Positions 26,278-35,376 are shown, counted from the first letter of the stretch. The stretch: 64,000 bases of DNA from Candidatus Liberimonas magnetica (GCA_020523885.1 JAJAPY010000003.1:1-64000); one strand, 5' to 3'. Translations and numbers: made by a program. The notes: generated by a model from the sequence alone, not told the origin.

Positions 26278-26708
26278 ACCTAATAGAAGAATTAAAATCT
26301 AAGTTTGATAAAGAAATACTGAAGTTTGAGCAAAAAAAAGCAAAGAGGGTTTATATTGACATAGACCCGAAGAACATAATTCCGTTCGGGTCATATTTAT
26401 TTAATAAGCCGGCGCTCAGGTTCATGATCGCAAGCGGGATGGATACACGCTCCGGCATAGAGATAATGTATCATTTTTCTGATGATTCAACAGGAGTCAT
26501 AATAACTTTACGGGTCATATTGACGAACAAAGAAAAACCTGAGATCGACTCTTTGTCAAACATTATCAAAGGCACTAACTGGATAGAGCGGGAAATGCAT
26601 GAACTTTTAGGAATAATCTTTATCGGCCATAAAAACTTGAAGCATCTGATACTTCCTGATGACTGGCCGAAAGACGACTACCCCTTACGGCAAAAAGAGA
26701 GGAAATAA
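26274..26708 (+). CDS. hydrogenase NuoC/MbhK-like subunit
   Basis: 144 residues. It carries the 30-kDa complex I subunit pattern: RFMIASGMDTRSGIEIMYHF, then TNWIEREMHELLGIIFIGHKNL and the terminal LPDDWPKDDYPLRQ. The subunit docks on the large subunit and contains no cofactor. It starts by ATGA overlap with the small-subunit gene. Confidence 0.92.
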   Translation: MNLIEELKSKFDKEILKFEQKKAKRVYIDIDPKNIIPFGSYLFNKPALRFMIASGMDTRSGIEIMYHFSDDSTGVIITLRVILTNKEKPEIDSLSNIIKGTNWIEREMHELLGIIFIGHKNLKHLILPDDWPKDDYPLRQKERK

Positions 26709-26712
26709 CAAA

Positions 26713-26830
26713 ATAATTGCAAATTGCAAATCGAGAAAATGCAAATTTCAAATTGAAAGACAAAAAATAAACAAATGTATAAAAGGCCGTTAAATTTGCA
26801 TTTTTCAATTTACAATTTTCATTTTGCACT
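26713..26830. repeat. self-complementary word-repeat spacer (TGCAAATT words)
   Basis: TTGCAAATTGCAAAT, AAATGCAAATTTCAAATTG on the left; TTTGCATTTTTCAATTTACA and CATTTTGCA on the right. It separates the NuoC-like gene from the large-subunit gene; no coding sequence. Confidence 0.7.
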
Positions 26831-26854
26831 TAAGTAGTAATAGAGAGGTTTATC

Positions 26855-28060
26855 TTGGACAAAAAATGCGTAATACCTATCGGGCCTTTCCATCCGCTGC
26901 AGGAAGAACCGGAATTTTTCCGGCTCCATGTTGACGGCGAGAAAGTTACCGGTGTAGACATAGAGATAGGCTATAACCACAGAGGCATAGAGAAACTTTC
27001 CGAGTCAAAGACGTACGATCAGGGGCTTTTTCTTGTTGAGCGGATCTGCGGGATATGTTCGTGCTCGCATCCCTTTGCTTATGTAAACGCCATCGAAGAA
27101 CTCGCAGGTATCGAAATACCGGAAAGGGCAAGATATGTGCGCAGTTTAGTGGGAGAGCTGGAGAGGATACATTCGCACCTTTTATGGCTGGGCCTTGCCG
27201 GCCATTTTTTAGGGTACAACACTGTCTGGATGTGGTCATGGAAATACAGGGAACTTGTCCTTGATATATTTGAGAAAATATCCGGCAACAGGCAGCATTA
27301 CGGAGCGATGAAAGTAGGGGGTACCAGGTTTGATATTACAGGAGAAGATATAGGCTGGATAGAAAAACAGCTTGACGAACTTTTGCCGGCAGTGGACATG
27401 TTTAAAGGCGCTGTTATGGATGACCCTGTTATCCATGCAAGGACAAAAGGTGTAGGTATTATAACAGCACAGGACGTGAAAGATTACGGGGCTGTTGGCC
27501 CTATAGCCCGTTCATCCGGAGTTGCTATTGATGTAAGAAAAGATGACCCTTATGCAGCCTACGGCCTGGTTGATTGGAATATAGTAACAATGAACACCTG
27601 TGACGTCTTTGGAAGAGCAGGGGTAAGGATCCTTGAATTATATGAAAGTATCAAAATAATAAAGCAATGCCTGGCACACTTAAAAACCACCCCGGGGCCT
27701 GTAGACCTGAATATAAAGGATATACCTCCGGGCGAAGGCATCGGCCGCCATGAAGCTCCGAGAGGCGAAGTTGTACATTACGTAAGGGGAGATAAAACAA
27801 ACTCACCTACACGGCATAAGATAAGGGCTCCTTCATATATGAACATCGCAACAAACGAAAAATCCGTAATCGGCTACAATGTCTCAGATGCACTCATAAT
27901 ACTTGCAGCCGCTGACCCGTGCTATTGCTGTACGGAAAGGATCGCTGTGGTAGATGCCTTTAACAGGAAAATGTTGATGAACGGCAATGACTTGATACGT
28001 AAGTCTCAGGAAAAGACCAAAAAATTAAGGAGCAGAAAGTTCGGAGTCAGTAGTTCGTAG
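26855..28060 (+). CDS. group-4 [NiFe] hydrogenase large (catalytic) subunit
   Basis: 401 residues. Both Ni-binding motifs are intact: RICGICSCSH (Cys65, Cys68, His72) and DPCYCCTER (Cys356, Cys359, Arg362), so this is a true hydrogenase and not a NuoD-type relic. An extra Cys358 sits between the two Ni ligands of L2. The fold otherwise follows NuoD/EchE/MbhL (GPFHP near the start; GYNHRGIEK). A 39-residue tail after Arg362 is the likely substrate of the HycI-type protease at 34784; its last seven residues (KFGVSSS) are encoded by the GTTCGGAGT spacer. Translation appears to start at TTG 26855, preceded by AGAGAGG. Confidence 0.95.
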   Translation: MDKKCVIPIGPFHPLQEEPEFFRLHVDGEKVTGVDIEIGYNHRGIEKLSESKTYDQGLFLVERICGICSCSHPFAYVNAIEELAGIEIPERARYVRSLVGELERIHSHLLWLGLAGHFLGYNTVWMWSWKYRELVLDIFEKISGNRQHYGAMKVGGTRFDITGEDIGWIEKQLDELLPAVDMFKGAVMDDPVIHARTKGVGIITAQDVKDYGAVGPIARSSGVAIDVRKDDPYAAYGLVDWNIVTMNTCDVFGRAGVRILELYESIKIIKQCLAHLKTTPGPVDLNIKDIPPGEGIGRHEAPRGEVVHYVRGDKTNSPTRHKIRAPSYMNIATNEKSVIGYNVSDALIILAAADPCYCCTERIAVVDAFNRKMLMNGNDLIRKSQEKTKKLRSRKFGVSSS

Positions 28061-28112
28061 TTATTAACTATTAGTTGTTTAAGATTTTACTCTGAACTCC
28101 CTACTCCGAACT
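28038..28112. repeat. word-repeat spacer entering the 3' end of the large-subunit gene
   Basis: GTTCGGAGTCAGTAGTTCGTAG on the left contains the stop codon; CTCTGAACTCCCTACTCCGAACT closes the right arm. Confidence 0.75.
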
Positions 28113-28124
28113 AATAAACTATTT

Positions 28125-29900
28125 ATGTACCAGATATTTATACCCACTCTATTTACCATTGCCCTTGGATTTTATGCTATGCTTGTTCCTAAAAAGAACA
28201 CATATTTGCATAAAATCATACTTGTCTGTGCTACCCTTAACAATTTTATTCTTGGCATTTATTTATTTATAAAACAACCTTACTACACTTCTGACTTTAT
28301 TCGCGTTGACAATTTAGCCCTTCTAACTTTATTAGCCGTAGGTTTTTTTGGTTTCTTCATTTCTGTATATTCATTAAAATATTTTTCAGATGATTTTAAC
28401 TTCAAAGGATATTCTATTTATACCCTCTTTACTATCGGCGCTGCCTCAGCCGTAGGTTTTGTCAATAATTTTATTCTTTTAGTTTTTTTCTGGGGATTTT
28501 TAGGCCTTCCGTTATATCTTTTAATAAGCCTTTCACAAGAAGCTACGGCAGCAGCCAAAAAAGCTTTTATCTTTATCGGAGGGTCAGATGCATTGATGAT
28601 AGTCGGAATAGCTATTATCTACTTTACAAGAGGAACCTGGACTATATCAGGATTTCCTATTCCAGCTGCAGGGTTCGGATTCCTTGCTTTTATCTTTTTG
28701 TTAGTTGCTTCTCTTGCCAAAGCGGGTGCTGTGCCTGTTCATACCTGGGTACCGGATGTAAGCCAAAAAGCTTTTATACCCGTTACAGCCCTTCTTATTG
28801 CGACCCTGGACAAACTGCTCGGCATATATCTTCTGGCAAGAATCGTAAATGATGTGTTTATTAATAGTCCTTCCGTTACAAGCATTCTTTTGATAGTAGG
28901 TGCATCAACGATCATTATAGCCGTAATGATGGCACTAGTACAACATGACTTCAAGAAACTTCTGGGATATCATGCGGTTTCTCAGGTAGGCTACATGGTC
29001 GTAGGTATAGGAACGGGAAATCCAGTCGGCTTTATCGGCGGGATTTTTCATATGATAAATCATACTTTATATAAATCTACTTTATTTTTGTCAGGCGGGG
29101 CTGTTGAAAAACAAACAGGCACTGCAAACCTTGATGAACTTGGCGGGCTTTCAAAACTAATGCCGCTTACTTTTTTAAGCGCACTGGTAGCGTCCCTGTC
29201 GATATCAGGGATCCCGCCTTTTAACGGATTTGTTTCCAAATGGCTTATATACCAGGGGCTTATAACCTCCTTTAACAATAACCATTCTTTAATTACGATA
29301 CTTGTTTTGGTTACAGCCATGATAGGCTCTGCACTTACCCTTGCCAGCTTTATGAAACTTATACATGCTACCTACCTTGCTGCACCTAAGAAACCCATGG
29401 ATTTTATTAAGGAAGCTCATTGGGCAATGTTATTGCCAATGGTATTATTTTCCGGCCTCTGTATTATTTTCGGTGTTTTTTCCTATCAAATCCCTTTAAA
29501 ACTGTTAATAAAAGGAAATTTTGATACTTCTATAGGCATTTGGCAGCCTACACTTGCAACATTCATGGTAATTTCCGGGCTTGTTCTTGGATTCGTACTG
29601 TATTTTATTTTCTTTAAAAAATACGCTGTAAGGTTCGATGACTCTTTTGTAGGCGGCGAGACCCAAAGATCCGATGAAAACCCGTCCGGAACGGAGTTCT
29701 ATAATACCATAACTAATATAAAGATTTTTGATATGTTATATAAGGGAGCCGAACAGAAATTCTTTGACATCTATGACCTTTCATCGAGATTTATTTTCTT
29801 TATCGGCGGGATAGCATCAAAGATGCACACCGGAATAATCCATACTTACCTTGCCTGGTGCTTAATCGGCATATTATTTTTATTCTGGATCTTATTATGA
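28125..29900 (+). CDS. antiporter-like membrane subunit 1 (NuoL/HycC/MrpA-N-like)
   Basis: 591 residues, about 16 membrane helices. Core motifs of the antiporter-like family are LAKAGAVPVHTWVPDVSQKA (about 203-222, with the key Lys), DFKKLLGYHAVSQVGYM and FHMINHTLYKSTLF. A long C-terminal extension with FVGGETQ and GTEFYNT, ending in a last helix, matches the lateral-helix type seen in Ech, Hyc and Mbx complexes. It should form one ion channel of the complex. Together with MrpD at 31296 it gives two antiporter-like subunits, one more than classical Mbh. Confidence 0.92.
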   Translation: MYQIFIPTLFTIALGFYAMLVPKKNTYLHKIILVCATLNNFILGIYLFIKQPYYTSDFIRVDNLALLTLLAVGFFGFFISVYSLKYFSDDFNFKGYSIYTLFTIGAASAVGFVNNFILLVFFWGFLGLPLYLLISLSQEATAAAKKAFIFIGGSDALMIVGIAIIYFTRGTWTISGFPIPAAGFGFLAFIFLLVASLAKAGAVPVHTWVPDVSQKAFIPVTALLIATLDKLLGIYLLARIVNDVFINSPSVTSILLIVGASTIIIAVMMALVQHDFKKLLGYHAVSQVGYMVVGIGTGNPVGFIGGIFHMINHTLYKSTLFLSGGAVEKQTGTANLDELGGLSKLMPLTFLSALVASLSISGIPPFNGFVSKWLIYQGLITSFNNNHSLITILVLVTAMIGSALTLASFMKLIHATYLAAPKKPMDFIKEAHWAMLLPMVLFSGLCIIFGVFSYQIPLKLLIKGNFDTSIGIWQPTLATFMVISGLVLGFVLYFIFFKKYAVRFDDSFVGGETQRSDENPSGTEFYNTITNIKIFDMLYKGAEQKFFDIYDLSSRFIFFIGGIASKMHTGIIHTYLAWCLIGILFLFWILL

Positions 29901-30427
29901 TAGAAATTGAATTAAGCTTTTTATTGACATTTATGATCCTGGGGGCAATGTTAGCCATCTTCCTCAGCGACCTGTTGTCCAGTGTCATTGCCCTTGGAAC
30001 GGTAGGGCTCGGGTTGTCTTTGGCATTTCTGCTGCTGCAGGCACCAGACATAGCCGCGACCCAGCTGGTTGTTGAGATATTATGCCTTATAATCCTTGTC
30101 AGAGCTACCATCCAAAAGGATCTTCCTGATAAAAAACCGTTTAAAGATTATTTTTCAGCTTTCACTGCAATTATTTTTTTGATCGTTTTTTTATCGGTGG
30201 CATACCAGGTCTTAAAGTTATTGCCGGGTTTCGGTTCGGCTATGATGAAGGTATCCGGCAGTTATATAAAAGAAGCCTTTGATAAACTGGGGTCCAGAAA
30301 TATCATATCAAGCATTATCCTTGAATTTAGGATCCTTGATACATTGTGCGAGGCAACTATACTTTTTACGGCAGTCATAGGTTCTATAGCTGTCTTAAGA
30401 GAAGTAGGGAAAATTAGGAAGAAGTAA
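29897..30427 (+). CDS. MrpA C-terminal/MbhD-MbhE-like subunit (DUF4040)
   Basis: 176 residues. The first half is the DUF4040 domain (LLTFMILGAMLAIFLSDLLS; QAPDIAATQLVVEILCLIIL), corresponding to MbhD; the second half, with two or three helices (ILDTLCEATILFTAVIGSIAVLR), corresponds to MbhE. Together these equal the C-terminus of MrpA. I chose ATG 29897 because it overlaps the previous stop as ATGA; an in-frame ATG at 29858 would give 13 extra residues inside the upstream gene. So MrpA is split here into two genes. Confidence 0.9.
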   Translation: MIEIELSFLLTFMILGAMLAIFLSDLLSSVIALGTVGLGLSLAFLLLQAPDIAATQLVVEILCLIILVRATIQKDLPDKKPFKDYFSAFTAIIFLIVFLSVAYQVLKLLPGFGSAMMKVSGSYIKEAFDKLGSRNIISSIILEFRILDTLCEATILFTAVIGSIAVLREVGKIRKK

Positions 30428-30441
30428 AAAACACTGGCTTT

Positions 30442-30474
30442 TACTACGAACTCCGGACTAATTACTCCGAACTA
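30442..30474. repeat. half spacer of ACTACGAACTCC words
   Basis: Only the right-arm type is present: TTACTACGAACTCCGGAC and ATTACTCCGAACT. The complementary left arm seen elsewhere is missing. Confidence 0.65.
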
Positions 30475-30487
30475 TAATTGGTGTTAT

Positions 30488-30946
30488 ATGAACAATCCAA
30501 GAAGAGGGATGACATTAATAGTAAAAACAGTCGCACGGCTTACTACCGGGCTTATTTTACTTTTTGCTGTTTATTCCATAATCAATGAGCAGATGAGGCC
30601 CGGCGGCGGTTTCCCGGGCGGAATAATCTTTGCCTTGGCACTAATACTTCTTCTTCTTTCTTTCGGAAAAGCCGGAGTGCTTGAAAAATTACCTGAAGAA
30701 ATTAACAGGTTTGTTGAAGGAGCTATAGCTATTATAAGCTCTGCCCTTATTCTTCTTGCAGGAAGTTATTTCCTTTTTAATTTAATTTACCCCGCAAACC
30801 CGCATAGGCCGTTTAGCCTGGGGATCGTTCCTTTTTGCAATTTTGCTATCGCTATAAACGTAGGCTTGGGCCTTTTTACGGTTTTTTCCGCCATGGTACT
30901 TTTTAAGTCAAAAATAAATGACCTTAAAGACAAGGATAAAAATTAA
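30488..30946 (+). CDS. mrpB: Mrp antiporter subunit B (MnhB domain)
   Basis: 152 residues with four helices. The MnhB signature EQMRPGGGFPGGIIFALALIL lies at about residues 36-56 and the second conserved block NFAIAINVGLGLFTVFSAM near the end. It equals MbhF in Mbh. It belongs to the ion-translocating module. Confidence 0.94.
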   Translation: MNNPRRGMTLIVKTVARLTTGLILLFAVYSIINEQMRPGGGFPGGIIFALALILLLLSFGKAGVLEKLPEEINRFVEGAIAIISSALILLAGSYFLFNLIYPANPHRPFSLGIVPFCNFAIAINVGLGLFTVFSAMVLFKSKINDLKDKDKN

Positions 30947-30949
30947 AAA

Positions 30950-31288
30950 ATGTTATTATATTTCTTGGCTTTCATTCTATTTTCAGTAGGGGTTTTCGGG
31001 CTTCTTTCCAGAAGGAACCTGATAAAGATCATCATCAGCGTAGCCATCATGGAATATGCAGTAAACCTGTTTTTTGTGCTGATCGGATATAAACAGAACG
31101 GTGTTTTGCCTATCCTGGCAAAGAATGGACAAACCGCTCAAATGGTTGACCCGCTGCCTCAAGCTATGGTGCTTACGACCATAGTCATAGGCCTTTCTTT
31201 AATAATACTAATGGTTTCTATAGCAATTCGGATTTATGAGAAATACGGGACTTTTGACCTCACAAAGATAAGGAAATTAAAAGGATAA
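30950..31288 (+). CDS. mrpC: Mrp antiporter subunit C (NuoK-like)
   Basis: 112 residues, three helices. The NuoK/MnhC pattern is clear: GVFGLLSRRNLIKIIISVAI, then NLFFVLIGY, then DPLPQAMVLTTIVIGLSLI. Three bases separate it from mrpB. Confidence 0.95.
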   Translation: MLLYFLAFILFSVGVFGLLSRRNLIKIIISVAIMEYAVNLFFVLIGYKQNGVLPILAKNGQTAQMVDPLPQAMVLTTIVIGLSLIILMVSIAIRIYEKYGTFDLTKIRKLKG

Positions 31289-31295
31289 AAGATAG

Positions 31296-32786
31296 ATGAT
31301 CCATTCACCGGTACTTTTTATTGCAGTTCCAGTCTTAAGTGCATTCTTCGTGGCACTGGCACACTCCTGGGCTAAACGCCTTGACAGGATAATTGCGATC
31401 CTATGCGCAACGATACTTCTTGTTATCTCACTTCTTTCTATTAAATTTAACGGGCAAACCATAGTTTACTCCATGGGCGGTTGGCTGCCGCCGTTTGGGA
31501 TAAGCCTTGTAATAGATGCTTTGACTTCTTTCATGCTTGTTACTATTAATACTATCGCCTTTGCTATAACTATATATTCATGGAATTACATCGAACAGTA
31601 TACCGACCAATGGAAATACTACACTCTGCTCCTTCTTATGCTTACAGGGATGAACGGCGTGGTTATAACGGGCGACTTGTTCAACCTTTACCTGTTCTTG
31701 GAAATAACATCCCTGGCTTCCTATTCATTGGTGGCCTACGGCTGTGAACAGGAAGAGCTTGAAGCATCTTTCAAATATTTGATCATGGGCACATTTGCAT
31801 CTTCAATGATCTTGATAGCCATAGGGATCATATACAAAATAACTTCAACCCTGAACCTTGCTGATATATGCGTTAACCTGCCAAGGGATGGGAACCTCGC
31901 GGTCATGTTTGCCTGCGTGCTTTTTATCACAGGTTTTGCTCTAAAATCCGCCTTAGTCCCTTTTCACGGATGGCTTCCGGATGCACACCCAGCAGCACCT
32001 GCTCCTGTTTCAGCTATGCTTTCAGGCGTAATGATAAAATCCCTGGGCGTTTATGCGCTTATAAGGATAACTTTTAACATCTTTGGACTAACCCCGGAAA
32101 TAACGAAAATATTTTTGATACTCGGCACGCTTTCGATGATCGTCGGCGTAATACTTGCCATTTATCAATGGGATTTTAAAAGACTTCTGGCATACCATTC
32201 CATAAGCCAGATAGGGTATGTGATCATAGGTCTAGGCCTTGCGACACCCTTGGGAATTTTAGGCGGGCTTTTCCATTTATTCAACCATGCTGTTTTTAAA
32301 TCCCTTTTGTTTTTAAGCGCAGGTTCTGTTGAATATGCAACAGGTACAAGAAAGCTCGATAAGCTGGGAGGGTTAAAAGAGAAAATGCCAGTTACCGCAG
32401 GCACATCCCTTATTGCCTCGATGTCCATAGCAGGAGTACCGCCTTTTAACGGTTTCTGGTCCAAACTATTGATCATCATTGCCTGCGTGCAGGCTGATCA
32501 TGTAGGACTGGCAATAGTATGTGCTCTTGTAAGTATTATAACATTATCATCTTTCTTAAAGATACAGAAATACGCTTTTTTCGGAGCATTAGATAAAGCA
32601 TTAGAAAATGTAAAAGAAGCACCGCTCCCGATGCTATCTGCGATGGTATTTCTTGCGTGCTTATGTATATTAGGCGCTTTGCTGGTTTTACCCGGTTTGA
32701 GAACTGTTTTTCTTGACCCTGCTCAAAATATTTTATTGTCCGGGACCGGTTACGGGCAAAGTGTTTTTGACAGTTTACCGAAATAG
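31296..32786 (+). CDS. mrpD: Mrp antiporter subunit D (second antiporter-like subunit)
   Basis: 496 residues, about 14 helices. Key pieces: GDLFNLYLFLEITSLASYSL with the conserved Glu of helix 5, ALKSALVPFHGWLPDAHPAA with the channel Lys, DFKRLLAYHSISQIGYVIIG and LFHLFNHAVFKSLLFL. It is the MrpD/MbhH type that docks next to the hydrogenase module. It follows mrpC by seven bases. Confidence 0.95.
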   Translation: MIHSPVLFIAVPVLSAFFVALAHSWAKRLDRIIAILCATILLVISLLSIKFNGQTIVYSMGGWLPPFGISLVIDALTSFMLVTINTIAFAITIYSWNYIEQYTDQWKYYTLLLLMLTGMNGVVITGDLFNLYLFLEITSLASYSLVAYGCEQEELEASFKYLIMGTFASSMILIAIGIIYKITSTLNLADICVNLPRDGNLAVMFACVLFITGFALKSALVPFHGWLPDAHPAAPAPVSAMLSGVMIKSLGVYALIRITFNIFGLTPEITKIFLILGTLSMIVGVILAIYQWDFKRLLAYHSISQIGYVIIGLGLATPLGILGGLFHLFNHAVFKSLLFLSAGSVEYATGTRKLDKLGGLKEKMPVTAGTSLIASMSIAGVPPFNGFWSKLLIIIACVQADHVGLAIVCALVSIITLSSFLKIQKYAFFGALDKALENVKEAPLPMLSAMVFLACLCILGALLVLPGLRTVFLDPAQNILLSGTGYGQSVFDSLPK

Positions 32787-32790
32787 CACC

Positions 32791-32870
32791 TCGGAGCAGG
32801 GAGTTCGTAGTTCATAGTTGAAAAGACATTGATTTTTTTCTCAGAACTGCGAACTAACTACTCCGAACTT
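32791..32870. repeat. self-complementary word-repeat spacer (GTTCGTAGT words)
   Basis: CTCGGAGCAGGGAGTTCGTA and GTTCATAGTTG on the left; CAGAACTGCGAACTAACTA and CTCCGAACT on the right; ends just before the mrpE ribosome site. Confidence 0.75.
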
Positions 32871-32886
32871 TTTAAGGAGTTTGTTT

Positions 32887-33381
32887 GTGAAGAGTAAAAT
32901 TGTATTTTTTATTATGGCCTTAGTTATGTGGAGCCTGCTTAGCTGGGACTTAAGCCTGCAAAATATCCTGATAGGGTTATTGGTTTCATTGACCTTAACC
33001 TGGATACTTGGAGGGATGTTTTCAAAAGGGCCTGATAAATTCATACAAGTTTCAAGATACCTGTGGTTTTTATATTACATTCCCGTCTTCGGCTGGGAGA
33101 TGCTTAAAGCTAACCTAGACGTTGCTTACAGGGTGCTGCACCCAGACATGCCTATAAATCCTGGAATTGTAAAGGTAAAGACTAAATTAAAAAGCGAGAC
33201 AGGCATCACTTTTCTGGCAAACTCAATTACTCTTAAACCGGGCACAATTACCATTGACTGCGACCCTGTAAACGGTTATCTTTACGTTCATTGCATAAAT
33301 GTCAAAAGCCAGGATGTAGATGAAGCAACAAAGATAATAGTTGAAAAATTTGAAAAAATATTGACACATATTTTTGAGTGA
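32887..33381 (+). CDS. mrpE: Mrp antiporter subunit E
   Basis: 164 residues, two N-terminal helices and a soluble C-terminus. MrpE pattern: WSLLSWDLSLQNILIGLLVS, FLYYIPVFGWEMLKANLDVA and LANSITLKPGTITIDCDP. I place the start at GTG 32887, seven bases after AAGGAG; an in-frame TTG at 32881 is too close to that site. It equals MbhA. Confidence 0.93.
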   Translation: MKSKIVFFIMALVMWSLLSWDLSLQNILIGLLVSLTLTWILGGMFSKGPDKFIQVSRYLWFLYYIPVFGWEMLKANLDVAYRVLHPDMPINPGIVKVKTKLKSETGITFLANSITLKPGTITIDCDPVNGYLYVHCINVKSQDVDEATKIIVEKFEKILTHIFE

Positions 33382-33400
33382 GCCTTGGAGTTTAAATAGT

Positions 33401-33736
33401 ATGAAGAAAATTTACTGGATATTAATATTAATTTTTTTAGCTGCTTTTGCAGTAATGAATTTAGCGATCGAGATACCTCTCTTATTCCGGTTTCTAAATC
33501 CATTGATCCTTACTGCTTTCCTTTGCCTGTTAAGGATATGCTACGGGCCAACACCTGCCGACAGGGCTGTATCTATAGATATAATGGGGATATTGATAAT
33601 AAGTTTCTGCGGCATATTTACGATATTTTCAAAATTCGATTTTTTTATTGACATAGCGATTGCCTGGGCACTGCAGTCTTATATAGCAACCCTGGCTATG
33701 GCAAAATACCTGGAAGGAAGAACTTTTGATGAATGA
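33401..33736 (+). CDS. mrpF: Mrp antiporter subunit F
   Basis: 111 residues, three helices. The MrpF core LRICYGPTPADRAVSIDIMG is present. The ATG at 33401 follows GGAG by ten bases and is preferred to an in-frame TTG 27 bases upstream. It overlaps mrpG by eight bases. It equals MbhB. Confidence 0.93.
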   Translation: MKKIYWILILIFLAAFAVMNLAIEIPLLFRFLNPLILTAFLCLLRICYGPTPADRAVSIDIMGILIISFCGIFTIFSKFDFFIDIAIAWALQSYIATLAMAKYLEGRTFDE

Positions 33737-34064
33737 AATTATCGCCTATATTCTTGTCAGTATCGGGTTGATTTTTGATATCCTGGGATGTATCGGCCTA
33801 TTGAGGCTCCCGGACCTTTATACACGTCTTCAGGCAGCGACAAAATGCGTTACGCTCGGTACTTGCGGGGTCATGCTTGGAGTTTTTTTCTACTTTGGTT
33901 TTCATGTAGAGGGGATAAAAGCCCTTCTCTGTATATTTTTTCTGCTTTTTACAGCTGCAACAGGTTCCCATGCCCTGGTAAGGGCAGCCTATTTATCCGG
34001 CGAGAAACTCTGGGAAAAATCAGTTTGCGACAAGCTGAAAGAAGACCTTGAAGTTCGGAGTTAA
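33729..34064 (+). CDS. mrpG: Mrp antiporter subunit G
   Basis: 111 residues, three helices. The MrpG signature LGCIGLLRLPDLYTRLQAATK, with a later GSHALVRAAY, is clear. The ATG at 33729 is preceded by AAGGAAG. The last four residues (EVRS) and the stop are encoded by the first GTTCGGAGT word of the next spacer. It equals MbhC. Confidence 0.93.
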   Translation: MNEIIAYILVSIGLIFDILGCIGLLRLPDLYTRLQAATKCVTLGTCGVMLGVFFYFGFHVEGIKALLCIFFLLFTAATGSHALVRAAYLSGEKLWEKSVCDKLKEDLEVRS

Positions 34065-34152
34065 GAGTAATTAGTTCGGAGTAAAAAACTGCGAACTAAA
34101 CAGGTTTAATTAGTCCTTACTACGAACTCCGAACTAATTACTAATAACTAAT
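34051..34152. repeat. self-complementary word-repeat spacer (GTTCGGAGT words)
   Basis: AAGTTCGGAGTTAAGAGTAA and TTAGTTCGGAGT on the left, with CTTACTACGAACTCCGAACT and AATTACTAATAACTAAT on the right; starts inside the 3' end of mrpG. Confidence 0.75.
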
Positions 34153-34776
34153 ATGAGATATCCAAAATTAAGAGAATTAAAAGAAGCTATAAAAGCATTG
34201 ATCCAAGGGCCTGTTACAACAAAATACCCCCAGGCTCCGCATATTCCTTTTCCTGCATTTAGAGGCAGGCCGGTGCCAAGCAGCGAAGACTGCATCGCCT
34301 GCGGCGCATGCGCCCTTGTTTGCCCGGCGAGGGCCATAGAGGTAAAAGAAAACCTGGATAAACGGCCGGCTACAAGGGAAGTCATCTGGCATTATGATAT
34401 ATGCATATTCTGCAAACAGTGCGAAAGGCTTTGCACAACCTTAACAGGTGTGCATCTTGGCCAGGAGTTTGACCTTGCTACAACTGACCGCTCGGTTCTT
34501 TTTGAAGGTATAGAGAAGGAACTAATACTCTGTGAAGATTGCGGTGAGATAATTGTACCGAAAGCACAGCTTCTTTGGATGATCAAGAAACTTGGGCCCC
34601 TGTCAAGCGGAAATTTTAACCTCATATATACTGCCCAAAAAGAGCTTTTGCTTGCCGAAGACCTAAATAGCGGACTTCCTTCTGAACCGCACCAACGCAC
34701 TGACCTGTACCGTATTATCTGTCCAAAATGCAGGCATCAGGTGTTAGTTTTCAACCAAACTGGAAAACAATTATAA
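34153..34776 (+). CDS. hydrogenase ferredoxin-like subunit (NuoI/MbhN-like) with zinc-ribbon tail
   Basis: 207 residues. Two [4Fe-4S] motifs: CIACGACALVCP (about 44-55) and CIFCKQCERLCT (about 86-97), the latter with Thr where Pro is usual. The N-terminal GPVTTKYP and FRGRPVPS resemble complex I and HycF subunits. A C-terminal part adds CEDCGEIIVPK and CPKCRHQVLVF, a likely structural zinc site, as in HycF/HyfH-like proteins. It should link electron input to the small subunit. Confidence 0.9.
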   Translation: MRYPKLRELKEAIKALIQGPVTTKYPQAPHIPFPAFRGRPVPSSEDCIACGACALVCPARAIEVKENLDKRPATREVIWHYDICIFCKQCERLCTTLTGVHLGQEFDLATTDRSVLFEGIEKELILCEDCGEIIVPKAQLLWMIKKLGPLSSGNFNLIYTAQKELLLAEDLNSGLPSEPHQRTDLYRIICPKCRHQVLVFNQTGKQL

Positions 34777-34783
34777 CCTCCAA

Positions 34784-35233
34784 ATGAAAACTTTATTGAA
34801 CAAATTAAAAACGCCTGTACTGTTTTTAGGCATTGGGAACATCTTAAAAGGCGATGATGCCGCAGGCCCAAAGCTGGTTTCTTTGCTAGAACCAAAACAA
34901 TCTGTGAAATTACTGACTATCGATTGTGGGGATGTCCCAGAGAACTATATAGGAAAAATAAAATCACTTAAACCCGCCAGTATAATATTTGTCGACGCAG
35001 TAGAAATGAACAAAAAACCAGGAACTGTAAAGTTATTCAGGACAGACGAAATAATTAATTTTAACATTTCTACGCATGGCATGCCGTTAACTATGCTCTC
35101 GGGACACCTTGTAAAAGAAACCAGTGCAAAGATATATTTGCTTGGGATACAGCCAAAGTCCCTTAATATGGGGGAGGAAATATCCATAGAAGTTGAATGG
35201 TCAATTAATAAACTGGCTGAATCGCTTATATAG
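34784..35233 (+). CDS. hycI: [NiFe] hydrogenase maturation protease (HycI type)
   Basis: 149 residues, normal length. GIGNILKGDDAAGP contains the first Ni-sensing acidic residue; FVDAVEMNKKPGTVKLF holds the second; STHGMPLTML holds the His. It removes the C-terminal peptide of the large subunit once Ni is inserted. Its presence fits the 39-residue tail of the large subunit at 26855. It begins eight bases after the NuoI-like gene. Confidence 0.94.
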   Translation: MKTLLNKLKTPVLFLGIGNILKGDDAAGPKLVSLLEPKQSVKLLTIDCGDVPENYIGKIKSLKPASIIFVDAVEMNKKPGTVKLFRTDEIINFNISTHGMPLTMLSGHLVKETSAKIYLLGIQPKSLNMGEEISIEVEWSINKLAESLI

Positions 35234-35234
35234 T

Positions 35235-35253
35235 TTAATACAGCCTGTATTAA
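35235..35253. promoter_or_regulatory. 19-bp near-perfect DNA dyad
   Basis: TTAATACAG-C-CTGTATTAA right after the protease stop codon. The one-base centre makes it a poor RNA hairpin but a good site for a dimeric DNA-binding protein. A perfect TTGACA lies about 30 bases downstream (near 35291) but no matching -10 was found. Confidence 0.45.
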
Positions 35254-35376
35254 TAACGGAGGTAAAGACCTTAGGACATTGTTTGACAAGTAGAAAAGTT
35301 TAAAGGTGCTTTAAGTTGTCGTCGGAAAATCGATTTTTGTGAAGGGCACAAAATATAGAACGACCGGAGGGCTAAT

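Noticed and set aside
26855-28060. NuoD of respiratory complex I instead of hydrogenase
   Set aside because: All four Ni-ligating Cys are present and a complete set of hydrogenase maturation genes follows.
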